A program made the position numbers and the translations under genes. 64,000 nucleotides of DNA from Clostridium cavendishii DSM 21758 (lineage in GTDB: Bacteria; Bacillota; Clostridia; Clostridiales; Clostridiaceae), in assembly GCF_900141845.1 (NCBI RefSeq), contig NZ_FQZB01000005.1, positions 124,001-188,000 on the forward strand. The letters are read 5' to 3'. Numbering within the stretch: position 1 is the stretch's first letter; each line of letters opens with the position of its first letter. Under the pieces are notes generated by a model that saw only the letters and a list, made by a program, of their open reading frames with translations, was not told where the DNA came from and did not search any database. Shown here piece after piece: positions 26,273-34,001 of the stretch.

Positions 26273-27448
26273 TTAACTAGGACTAATCCAATTACCAGTA
26301 CAAATGATCATAGCTATAAGTTTTAAAGTGTTTTCATAAAAAGTACAGTTAGTTATATTTTTTTCTAATAAAGTTTTAAAAAGTTCTATTTTCCAACTAT
26401 TATCATTTTTTTCAACAAGTGAGCTAATCAAAAAAGGAGCTACAAAAGATAAATCATTAGCTACGCCAAATGCATTACCAGGTATACCATTAGCAAGGTA
26501 ATAGCCAGATTTTATATTTCTAGGAATTAAATTTGTAGATTTTTTAATCCACCTATTTAATATATTAATCTGATTTGGAATAGGAGCATTATTTATTAGG
26601 GTATCCATAGAGTATCTAAAAGGAACTCTACAGCTATTATAGAAGTAATCACCATCATGAATAGATTCTAATATTTTAGTTTTGGGAGGAATAAAGGTGT
26701 TTTTATCTTTTATAAAAAAATCAGGCATAAGACCATTAAACTTACTTTGATTTTTTAATTGATTATTAATTATAGAATTTATTTTTTTTATAACAAGTAT
26801 CCAATTATTTTTATTCAAAGAATCAACCTTAATAAATTCTTTAATAATATAAATCATGAAATCAGAGCTTCTAGTAACAGATTTAAAATTATTATTTTCT
26901 ATTCCTTCAACCCAATCTCCTAATGTTAGTATATAATCTGTTTTATTTACACAACTTTTCATAAGGGCATTTATTCTAATTAGGGCTTCAGCTCTATAGT
27001 CTATATTATCATCTTTCCAAAGCTTATTAGCAATAAGTAGACTATAGCTAATATCCATATCACCATCAGTAGCAGATGATGTCCTAGGTTCACTATTAAT
27101 TATATTATTATTAGAATCCTTAATTTGTTGCCAAGCCATTAGGTTTTTATTATAGAAACTAGGGTAAGTTTTTATATAGTTATAAAGGTTAATAAAATGT
27201 TTTTTTGCAGAAGAATCAAATTTACTCATAATAGGGAAAATAATCATGCCATATCCCATAGCTTCAGAGCAAGTAACTGCATTGTTTGTCATAGGTTGGT
27301 CAAGTGTATAAAATAGATATTCTAAAGTTGAATTATTGTTTTTTATAACTCTTAAATAACGGTTTTTCCATTGATTATAGAATGAAATTAATTCTTTATT
27401 TAGAACTTTTTGAGAGAATTTATTGATTAAAGCTTTATTATAAATCAT
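26273..27448 (-). CDS. Glycoside hydrolase family 8 protein (endoglucanase/chitosanase-like)
   Basis: The 391-residue protein has the (alpha/alpha)6-barrel family 8 motifs: VTCSEAMGYGM with the probable acid Glu, and SSATDGDMDISYSLLIAN with the conserved Asp residues, followed by NKLW and LTLGDWVEG. Family members cut beta-1,4 glucans, chitosan or xylan oligosaccharides. No signal peptide is visible at the N-terminus (MIYNKALINKFSQ), which is unusual for this mostly secreted family. Either it is intracellular or its export differs. The gene stands alone with CGGAGAT as ribosome site. Confidence 0.85.
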   Translation of the reverse strand: MIYNKALINKFSQKVLNKELISFYNQWKNRYLRVIKNNNSTLEYLFYTLDQPMTNNAVTCSEAMGYGMIIFPIMSKFDSSAKKHFINLYNYIKTYPSFYNKNLMAWQQIKDSNNNIINSEPRTSSATDGDMDISYSLLIANKLWKDDNIDYRAEALIRINALMKSCVNKTDYILTLGDWVEGIENNNFKSVTRSSDFMIYIIKEFIKVDSLNKNNWILVIKKINSIINNQLKNQSKFNGLMPDFFIKDKNTFIPPKTKILESIHDGDYFYNSCRVPFRYSMDTLINNAPIPNQINILNRWIKKSTNLIPRNIKSGYYLANGIPGNAFGVANDLSFVAPFLISSLVEKNDNSWKIELFKTLLEKNITNCTFYENTLKLIAMIICTGNWISPS

Positions 27449-27625
27449 TTAAATCTCCGTTAAACAAATTTTATTATTTAATATATTATTTTCAATTTGG
27501 AAAAGTGATTAAAAATAAATACTAACTTAATTTTATATACATTCATTAAAGTATGTTAAAATTAATAATACTGATAAAAAATAAGAAAACTTTATATAAA
27601 TAGTTATTATGCTAGGAGGAAGAAT

Positions 27626-27913
27626 ATGAGAGTATTGATTATAAAAGTTACATTAAGAGCTTCATGGGTACAATCTTTAAAGGAGAAAAGGATGGTGGTT
27701 AAGAGTATAATACAAAAGTTAAAAAATAAATTTAATGTTTCAGTAGCAGAAGTAGATGAGCAAGATATACATAAAACTATAGTAATAGGAGTTGTAAGTG
27801 TATGTGGAAGCTCAGCACAGGTAGATTCAACAATGGAAAATATAATAAATTTTATAGAAGTTAATACTGATGCTGAAATCATTAAAATTGAAGATACAGT
27901 AGAGGTATTTTAG
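27626..27913 (+). CDS. DUF503 (YlxP-like) protein
   Basis: The 95-residue protein matches DUF503: VTLRASWVQSLKEKRMVVKS near the start, then FNVSVAEVDEQD, and a C-terminal IKIEDTVEVF. Relatives such as YlxP are encoded in translation operons and have been linked to ribosome function, but no activity is certain. Here it is alone, with TAGGAGGAAG before the ATG and the thiamine riboswitch region after it. Confidence 0.9.
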   Translation: MRVLIIKVTLRASWVQSLKEKRMVVKSIIQKLKNKFNVSVAEVDEQDIHKTIVIGVVSVCGSSAQVDSTMENIINFIEVNTDAEIIKIEDTVEVF

Positions 27914-27982
27914 AATATTATTAAAACATATGTTGAATTGTGGAAATGAGTGAGTTATACTTATAAGGGAAAAGTAAAAATA

Positions 27983-28070
27983 TTGCTAGAGGTGCCTTGT
28001 GGCTGAGAGGGATTTTATAAATCCTAACTCTTATAACCTGATATGGATAATACCAGCGTAGGGAAGCATG
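27983..28070 (+). promoter_or_regulatory. TPP (THI-box) riboswitch
   Basis: All conserved parts are seen: GAGGTGCC, GGCTGAGA, a P3 hairpin GGATTTTATAAATCC, ACCTGATATGGATAATACCA and GCGTAGGGAAGC. TTGCTAGA at the 5' side (27983-27990) is complementary to TCTAGCAA (28143-28150) in the downstream terminator. The two can form an antiterminator when TPP is absent; TPP would free the terminator. Confidence 0.96.
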
Positions 28071-28138
28071 ATAATATAATTTAAGTATAATTCTTTAATG
28101 GAGTTAATATGAAATTTTATTATGTATATTTATAAGTA

Positions 28139-28175
28139 AACTTCTAGCAAAATTTTAATTTGCTAGAAGTTTTTT
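28139..28175 (+). terminator. TPP riboswitch expression-platform terminator
   Basis: A 13-bp stem (28139-28151 with 28159-28171) is followed by a T-run, 36 bp before thiC. Confidence 0.9.
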
Positions 28176-28211
28176 AGCAAATAATATAATAATAAAAGGA
28201 GCGTATGGAAA

Positions 28212-29522
28212 ATGGCGAATTATACAACTCAAATGGATGCTGCAAAAAAAGGAATTATAACAAAAGAAATGTTAGTAGTAGCAGAAAAAGAACATATGAA
28301 TGTTGAGACATTAAGAGCGCTATTAGCAGAAGGAAAAATAGTTATTCCAGCAAATAAAAATCATAAAACTTTAAGTCCAGAAGGAGTTGGACAAGGTCTA
28401 AAAACTAAAATAAATGTAAACTTAGGAATATCAAAGGATTGTCCAGAGTGTGAGAAAGAGTTAGATAAAGTTAAAATAGCATTAGAGATGAAGGCAGAAG
28501 CAATAATGGATCTTTCTAATTATGGTAAAACAGAAGGTATGAGAAGAAAGATAGTTGATATGTCAAATGCAATGATTGGAACAGTCCCTATATATGATGC
28601 TGTTGGATTTTATGATAAAGAGCTTAAAGATATAACCGCAGAAGAATTTTTAAAGGTAGTAGAAAAGCATGGTGAAGATGGTGTTGATTTTATAACAATT
28701 CATGCTGGATTAAATAGGGAAGCTGTAGAAACAGTAAAAAGAAATAGAAGACTTACACATATAGTTTCTAGGGGTGGGTCATTATTATTTGCTTGGATGG
28801 AGCTTAATAATAAAGAGAATCCATTTTATGAGCATTTTGATAAATTATTAGATATATGTGAAAAGTATGATATGACAATTTCTTTAGGTGATGCCTTAAG
28901 ACCAGGTTCAATTAATGATTCAACAGATGCAAATCAAATAAAAGAACTAATAATATTAGGAGAACTTACAAAGAGAGCATGGGAAAGAAATGTGCAAGTG
29001 ATAATAGAAGGTCCAGGACATATGGCTATAAACGAGATAGAAAGTAATATGATAATACAAAAAAAGCTATGTCATGGAGCACCATTTTATGTTTTAGGAC
29101 CACTAGTTACTGATGTTGCACCAGGCTATGATCATATAACTTCAGCAATAGGAGGAGCGATAGCAGCTACTTATGGAGCGGATTTTTTATGTTATGTTAC
29201 TCCAGCTGAACATTTAAGACTTCCTAATTTAGAAGATATGAAAGAAGGAATAATAGCGGCTAAAATAGCGGCTCATGCTGCTGATATAGCAAAGGGAATT
29301 AAAGGTGCAAGAGAATGGGATAATAAGATGAGTAAAGCAAGAGCTGAAATAGCTTGGGAAGAAATGTTTAATCTTGCTATAGATGAGGAAAAGCCAAGAA
29401 GATATAGGGCAGAATCAAAGCCTCATGATGAGGAAAGTTGTACAATGTGTGGCAAAATGTGTTCTATGAGAACTATGAAAAAGATATTAAATGGTGAAGA
29501 TCTTAATATATTAAGAGATTAA
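28212..29522 (+). CDS. thiC: Phosphomethylpyrimidine synthase (thiamine pyrimidine branch)
   Basis: The 436-residue non-canonical radical SAM enzyme turns aminoimidazole ribotide into hydroxymethylpyrimidine phosphate. Conserved blocks include GLGISKDCPECEKELDK-like N-terminal sequence, VDFITIHAGLN, SRGGSLLFAWM, EGPGHM and GPLVTDVAPGYDHI. The cluster cysteines lie at the extreme C-terminus (SCTMCGKMCSMR); the third Cys is one residue closer than in the C-x2-C-x4-C form I know from E. coli. It is controlled by the TPP riboswitch and is the only thiamine gene visible here. Confidence 0.97.
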   Translation: MANYTTQMDAAKKGIITKEMLVVAEKEHMNVETLRALLAEGKIVIPANKNHKTLSPEGVGQGLKTKINVNLGISKDCPECEKELDKVKIALEMKAEAIMDLSNYGKTEGMRRKIVDMSNAMIGTVPIYDAVGFYDKELKDITAEEFLKVVEKHGEDGVDFITIHAGLNREAVETVKRNRRLTHIVSRGGSLLFAWMELNNKENPFYEHFDKLLDICEKYDMTISLGDALRPGSINDSTDANQIKELIILGELTKRAWERNVQVIIEGPGHMAINEIESNMIIQKKLCHGAPFYVLGPLVTDVAPGYDHITSAIGGAIAATYGADFLCYVTPAEHLRLPNLEDMKEGIIAAKIAAHAADIAKGIKGAREWDNKMSKARAEIAWEEMFNLAIDEEKPRRYRAESKPHDEESCTMCGKMCSMRTMKKILNGEDLNILRD

Positions 29523-29710
29523 TGTGTATATACTTAGATACTAGCCTTATACTTCAAAAGTTAATATATAAGGTGAACTATCTGGTGGCAAGTCTAATTG
29601 TTATGGAGAAGTAAGTTTGAAGAAATATAAAACTTTTAGAATTTGAAGAAAATGTAACTAGATATTATAGATTTCAATAATAATTATAGAGATGGCTAAA
29701 ATATGGAATT

Positions 29711-29749
29711 ATAGGCAGATTATATAAATATAATCTGCCTATAATCTTT
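29711..29749. terminator. Terminator between thiC and the convergent superoxide dismutase gene
   Basis: A perfect 15-bp stem (29711-29725 with 29728-29742) is followed by AATCTTTTATT. In 29523-29710 I see no gene or named element. Confidence 0.7.
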
Positions 29750-29765
29750 TATTAAATATAACTTT

Positions 29766-30467
29766 TTATTTTAAATTGAAGTTCTCTTCGGCTTTATCCC
29801 AGTTAATAATTTTAAACCAATTATCTATGTATTCACCACGTTTGTTTTGATATTTTAGATAGTAAGCATGTTCCCATACATCTATACCTATAATAGGTTT
29901 TAATCCTTTAGATATAGGAGTATCTTGATTTGCTGTAGATATTATTGATAGTTTACCACCATTGTCTTGAACTAACCAAGCCCAGCCAGAACCAAATCTA
30001 TTTAAAGCAGCTTCTTTAAATTGAGCTTTAAAATTTTCAAAGGAATCAAAATCCTTATTTATAGCTTTTGATAAATTTCCAGTAGGCATTTCAGATTTTC
30101 CTTTGGCCATTATATTCCAAAAAAAGTCATGGTTATAAACACCACCACCATTATTTATTACGCTTTGCTTTATGTCATCAGGTAAAGAAGATAAATCTTT
30201 TAGCATGCCATCCAGACCTTTTTTATAAAGTTCAGGATGCTTTTTTAATGCTTTATTTAAATTATCCACATAAGCTTGCTCATGCTTATCGTGGTGAAGA
30301 ATCATAGTTTCTTTATCAATATAGGGTTCTAAAGCATCATAAGCGTAAGGTAGTGGTTTGAGTTTGATTTCTAAATCTGAGCTATAAACAGGCTTTGAAT
30401 TAGAACTTAGAATTAAGAAACCTATTAAACAGCAAGTTAATAGTATGTTAGAAATTTTTAATTTCAT
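29766..30467 (-). CDS. Exported Fe/Mn superoxide dismutase
   Basis: The 233-residue enzyme turns superoxide into hydrogen peroxide and oxygen. The metal ligands fit the family: His in ILHHDKHEQAYVDNL, His in YNHDFFW, and Asp and His in IGIDVWEHAYYLKYQN. Unlike standard cytoplasmic enzymes it starts with a basic, hydrophobic signal peptide (about residues 1-30, cleavage perhaps near VYSSD), so it should act outside the membrane. GAGGTGATA precedes the ATG. The gene is monocistronic and convergent with thiC. Metal choice (Fe or Mn) cannot be read with confidence. Confidence 0.93.
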   Translation of the reverse strand: MKLKISNILLTCCLIGFLILSSNSKPVYSSDLEIKLKPLPYAYDALEPYIDKETMILHHDKHEQAYVDNLNKALKKHPELYKKGLDGMLKDLSSLPDDIKQSVINNGGGVYNHDFFWNIMAKGKSEMPTGNLSKAINKDFDSFENFKAQFKEAALNRFGSGWAWLVQDNGGKLSIISTANQDTPISKGLKPIIGIDVWEHAYYLKYQNKRGEYIDNWFKIINWDKAEENFNLK

Positions 30468-30740
30468 AAATTATCACCTCGAAGCTTATTATGCGATTAA
30501 TTGATTAAAAAATTACAATTTTTTTTAAAAAATATATATTGCAATTTTAAATCTACATTTATTTAAATAAAGTCTTTATAGATTATTTAAAGGTAATATT
30601 AAATTTAATTTGTAGAAATCATATTACAACATATATAAATAGAATTTTATCTGTAGTTATAAAAAATGATATAAACAATCAAAAAAGTTTGTTGAAAGAA
30701 ATAAAAAATAAATATATTAGAATAATTGTATAAAAAAGCA

Positions 30741-30770
30741 TTGACATTGATGTGGTGTTTTTTGTAAAAT
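30741..30770 (+). promoter_or_regulatory. Candidate sigma-A promoter
   Basis: TTGACA (30741-30746) and TAAAAT (30765-30770) with an 18-bp spacer precede the small gene at 30859. The rest of the 391-bp gap after the sod gene holds only AT-rich sequence. Confidence 0.6.
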
Positions 30771-30858
30771 ATAAGAAAAGATTTAAAATTCAAAAAATTC
30801 ACAAAATAAAAAATATTTAGCGTAAATTGTTTTTTAAAGTAAAATAGGGGGTGCTAAT

Positions 30859-31080
30859 ATGCTTAATATCAAGATATGGGATGAGAAAAATGATTGTATA
30901 TTTAGCAGAAAAGTATGGGGGCTGTTTAAAGGTGAAGAATTTTTGAGTCATGAAGAAAAGAGAGAAGGGGACATGGCAGTAACTTGGTGTATGTATAATG
31001 AAATGGCATGTACTTGCATAGGAGAAGAAAAGTGTGAAGCTTTGAAACAAATTGAAAACGATTACCTGGGTTTTCAGTAA
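30859..31080 (+). CDS. Small cysteine-containing protein (73 residues), unknown
   Basis: The ORF has AGGGGGTG ahead of its ATG, a good promoter and a terminator, so it is probably real. It is rich in Glu, Met and Trp and has four cysteines, three of them in the C-terminal half (WCMYNEMACTCIGEEKC), a spacing that could bind metal or form disulphides. No signal peptide or membrane segment is seen. I do not recognise a family. Confidence 0.65.
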   Translation: MLNIKIWDEKNDCIFSRKVWGLFKGEEFLSHEEKREGDMAVTWCMYNEMACTCIGEEKCEALKQIENDYLGFQ

Positions 31081-31139
31081 GTTTTTATATTAATATGACA
31101 GTATCAAAATAAAGTTTGATATTAGCTCATAATACAGAG

Positions 31140-31168
31140 GTGGATTTATATGATTGAATCCACTTTTT
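31140..31168 (+). terminator. Terminator after the 73-residue ORF
   Basis: Arms GTGGATT (31140-31146) and AATCCAC (31157-31163) are followed by TTTTTG. Confidence 0.65.
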
Positions 31169-31184
31169 GTATGCATAATAGTTT

Positions 31185-31258
31185 TAAGGAAAATCCTATT
31201 CATTACATTCGTATGAGTAAGTTCGAATATCTAAATCTAAGGTTTAAATTCTCACTTA
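31185..31258 (+). repeat. Dispersed ~75-bp intergenic repeat, copy 3
   Basis: The order of elements is the same as at 24.3 kb: TTAAGGAAAATCCTATTCAT, ATTCGTATGAGTAAGTTCGA, then CTAAATCTAAGGTTTAAATT and CTCACTTA. It lies in the 531-bp gap before the hydrogenase operon. Confidence 0.72.
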
Positions 31259-31412
31259 TGGATAGTGATATTTTTAGTATGCTAGATTATTACTTAGTAT
31301 TGTAAAGATATTAGGTAATTATGATAGAATAACTTTTGATTTATCTAAATATCTAACAAAAATATACAATAAAACCCTATGTTTAAATATGGTATAAATG
31401 TATAAAATAGTA

Positions 31413-31442
31413 TTGACTTTGATATTAGACAAGAGATATTAT
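31413..31442 (+). promoter_or_regulatory. Candidate promoter of the hydrogenase operon
   Basis: TTGACT (31413-31418) and TATTAT (31437-31442) have an 18-bp spacer, about 170 bp before the first gene. Confidence 0.45.
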
Positions 31443-31569
31443 TAAAAATAAAGACAAGCTAAAACAAATAGGATAAGTGCAGCGAATATTAGATTATTAC
31501 TCAGATAAATCAATAGTGAAATTAGTTGTAATATTTACTTTATTTATTAAATATATAAATAAAAGTAAA

Positions 31570-31587
31570 TGTTATGGTAATAAAACA
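31570..31587 (+). promoter_or_regulatory. Weak Rex-like dyad upstream of the hydrogenase genes
   Basis: TGTTAT (31570-31575) and AAAACA (31582-31587) loosely mirror each other around six bases, as in the redox repressor Rex site (TTGTTAA-N4-TTAACAA). The match is poor and the position is close to the ribosome site. Confidence 0.25.
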
Positions 31588-31611
31588 TAAATTTATAGGA
31601 GGGTTAAGAGA

Positions 31612-32097
31612 GTGGTTAATGTGTGTGGAAGTTCAGGTAAGTTTAAAGAGTTAGTAGAGTTTATAGAAACTCAAAAGGGGCCAGATGGATCTCTTATAGG
31701 TGTGCTACATAAGGCGCAAAGTTTGTATGGATATTTGGGTGAAGAAGTTATATCTTTTATATCTAAGGAAATGAATATTCCAGAATCTAAAATATATGGA
31801 GTTATAACATTTTATTCCTATTTCACAACAGAGCCTAAAGGTAAATATGTCATAAGTGTATGTACAGGAACAGCTTGCTTTGTAAGGGGTGCTGGAGATA
31901 TTTTAGAGGAATTCAAGAAAGAACTTTCTATCAAACCAGGTGAAACGACTGATGATGGTAAATATACACTAGATACTATAAGATGTGTAGGGGCCTGTGG
32001 AATAGCACCTGTAGTGAGCATAAATGATAAGATTTATGGAAAGTGCACAAAGTCACAGGTTAAAGAGATATTAAAAGAGTTAGAGGGGCAAGAGTAA
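31612..32097 (+). CDS. hydC: NuoE-like [2Fe-2S] subunit of NADH-linked [FeFe] hydrogenase
   Basis: The 161-residue gamma subunit has a thioredoxin-like [2Fe-2S] domain. The four cysteine ligands appear as CTGTAC and CVGACG, and the N-terminal helical part (LIGVLHKAQSLYGYL) is typical of NuoE/HydC. It relays electrons between the flavin subunit and the hydrogenase in the cytoplasm. The start is GTG with AGGAGGG upstream. It is the first of three tightly spaced genes; the flavin subunit begins 2 bp after its stop. Confidence 0.93.
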   Translation: MVNVCGSSGKFKELVEFIETQKGPDGSLIGVLHKAQSLYGYLGEEVISFISKEMNIPESKIYGVITFYSYFTTEPKGKYVISVCTGTACFVRGAGDILEEFKKELSIKPGETTDDGKYTLDTIRCVGACGIAPVVSINDKIYGKCTKSQVKEILKELEGQE

Positions 32098-32099
32098 TT

Positions 32100-33986
32100 A
32101 TGGATAGAATAGTTGATTATAAAGAGTTGTTACTTTTAAAAGATAAATATAGTGAGTTAATTAAGTTAAGAAATAGTGAAAGTAATTTAGAACAAAATAA
32201 TTCTGGTGAAATCAATATAATGGTTTGTGGTGGAACTGGATGCAGAGCTTCCAATTCAGATAAGATAATAGATGCCTTAAATAGAGAGATAAAGAATTTT
32301 GGTTTAGAGGATAGTGTAAAGGTAATTCTTACAGGTTGCTTTGGATTTTGTGCACAGGGCCCTATAGTTCAAATATTCCCAGATGATACTTTCTATATCA
32401 AAGTTTCAGAAGATGATGCAAAAGAGATTATAGAGAGTCATATAGTTAATAAAAAAGTTGTAGAAAGACTTTTATATACTATACCGGATACTGAAAAGAA
32501 GGCAATAAAAAGAGATGAAATGCCTTTTTACAAGAAACAGTTAAGAATAGCATTAAGAAATTGTGGAGTTATAAATCCAGAGAATATTAAAGAGGTAATA
32601 GCATCAGGCGGATATACTGCGCTTGGGAAGGTATTAACTTCTATGACTCAAGAAGAGGTTATAGAAGAAATTCTACAATCGGGATTAAGAGGTAGAGGTG
32701 GTGGTGGTTTTCCAACAGGTAGAAAGTGGGAAGCTACTAGAAAAGCAATTGGGGACATAAAGTATGTAATTTGTAATGCAGATGAGGGTGACCCGGGGGC
32801 TTTTATGGATAGATCTATAATGGAAGGTGATTCTCACGGCGTTATAGAAGCTATGGCAATTTGTGGGTATGCTATAGGAGCTAATAAGGGATATATTTAT
32901 ATAAGAGCTGAATATCCACTTGCAGTTCATAGATTAAAAATTGCAATTGAAGATGCTAAAAAGGTTGGATTACTTGGAGAAAATATTTTAGGTACAAGCT
33001 TTAATTTTGATGTTGAGATAAGATATGGAGCAGGGGCTTTTGTATGTGGTGAAGCCACAGCGCTTATTCATTCAATTGAAGGTTTGAGAGGCGAACCTAC
33101 AATGAAACCGCCAAGAACCGCTGAGAAGGGGCTTTGGGAAAGTCCTACATGTGTAAATAATGTAGAAACATTTGCTAACATTGCACCTATTATAAATAAT
33201 GGAGCTAAATGGTATAGTAGCATAGGAACTAAAAAATCCGCTGGTACTAAGGTTTTTGCTTTAGCTGGAAAGATAAATAATGTAGGGCTTGTAGAGGTAC
33301 CTATGGGTATATCATTGAGAGATATAATATATGAAATAGGTGGAGGAATAAAAGATAATAAAGCATTTAAAGCAGTGCAAACAGGAGGCCCTTCAGGTGG
33401 ATGTATACCAACTTCCTATTTAGATATACCAATAGAATATGATACTTTAACAGAAATAGGTTCTATGATGGGGTCTGGCGGAATGATAGTAATGGATGAA
33501 GACAATTGTATGGTTGACATAGCTAAATTTTATTTAGAATTTATAGTAGATGAATCTTGTGGTAAGTGTACGCCTTGTAGAATAGGAAATAAACGACTAT
33601 TAGAAATGTTAAATAGAATAACTGAAGGTAATGGTACAAGAGAGGACTTAGAAAAACTTGAAGAACTTTGTCATGTTATACGTGATACTTCTCTTTGTGG
33701 GTTAGGAGAATCAGCACCAAATCCTGTTTTGAGCACGCTTAAATATTTTAGAGAAGAATATGAGGAGCATATAGATAATAAAATCTGCAAGGCTGGAGTT
33801 TGTAAAAAGTTATTAAATTATTTTATTACAGATAGATGTATAGGGTGTACAAAGTGTGCAAGAGCATGCCCTGTAAATTGTATTAGTGGCAAAGTGAAAA
33901 ATCAACATGTAATTGATTCAACGAAGTGCATTAAATGTGGTACATGCAAGGGTGCATGTCCTGTAAAAGCTATTGAAATAATATAA
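32100..33986 (+). CDS. hydB: NuoF-like flavin subunit of electron-bifurcating-type hydrogenase
   Basis: The 628-residue beta subunit has an N-terminal thioredoxin-like [2Fe-2S] domain (CGGTGC, CFGFC), a central FMN/NADH domain (GLRGRGGGGFPTGRKW, NADEGDPGAFMDR), a SLBB segment, a [4Fe-4S] motif ESCGKCTPCRIG, and two C-terminal ferredoxin-type clusters (CIGCTKCARACP, CIKCGTCKGACP). The extra C-terminal clusters are what HydB/HndC proteins have over plain NuoF. It oxidises or reduces NAD(H) and, with its neighbours, couples this to ferredoxin and hydrogen. Bifurcation is inferred from the family, not shown. Confidence 0.94.
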   Translation: MDRIVDYKELLLLKDKYSELIKLRNSESNLEQNNSGEINIMVCGGTGCRASNSDKIIDALNREIKNFGLEDSVKVILTGCFGFCAQGPIVQIFPDDTFYIKVSEDDAKEIIESHIVNKKVVERLLYTIPDTEKKAIKRDEMPFYKKQLRIALRNCGVINPENIKEVIASGGYTALGKVLTSMTQEEVIEEILQSGLRGRGGGGFPTGRKWEATRKAIGDIKYVICNADEGDPGAFMDRSIMEGDSHGVIEAMAICGYAIGANKGYIYIRAEYPLAVHRLKIAIEDAKKVGLLGENILGTSFNFDVEIRYGAGAFVCGEATALIHSIEGLRGEPTMKPPRTAEKGLWESPTCVNNVETFANIAPIINNGAKWYSSIGTKKSAGTKVFALAGKINNVGLVEVPMGISLRDIIYEIGGGIKDNKAFKAVQTGGPSGGCIPTSYLDIPIEYDTLTEIGSMMGSGGMIVMDEDNCMVDIAKFYLEFIVDESCGKCTPCRIGNKRLLEMLNRITEGNGTREDLEKLEELCHVIRDTSLCGLGESAPNPVLSTLKYFREEYEEHIDNKICKAGVCKKLLNYFITDRCIGCTKCARACPVNCISGKVKNQHVIDSTKCIKCGTCKGACPVKAIEII

Positions 33987-34001
33987 GGTGAGGTGAAAGG
34001 T

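Noticed and set aside
29523..29710. Possible gene remnant between thiC and the terminator
   Set aside because: No frame of useful length and no resemblance to thiamine genes that I can see.
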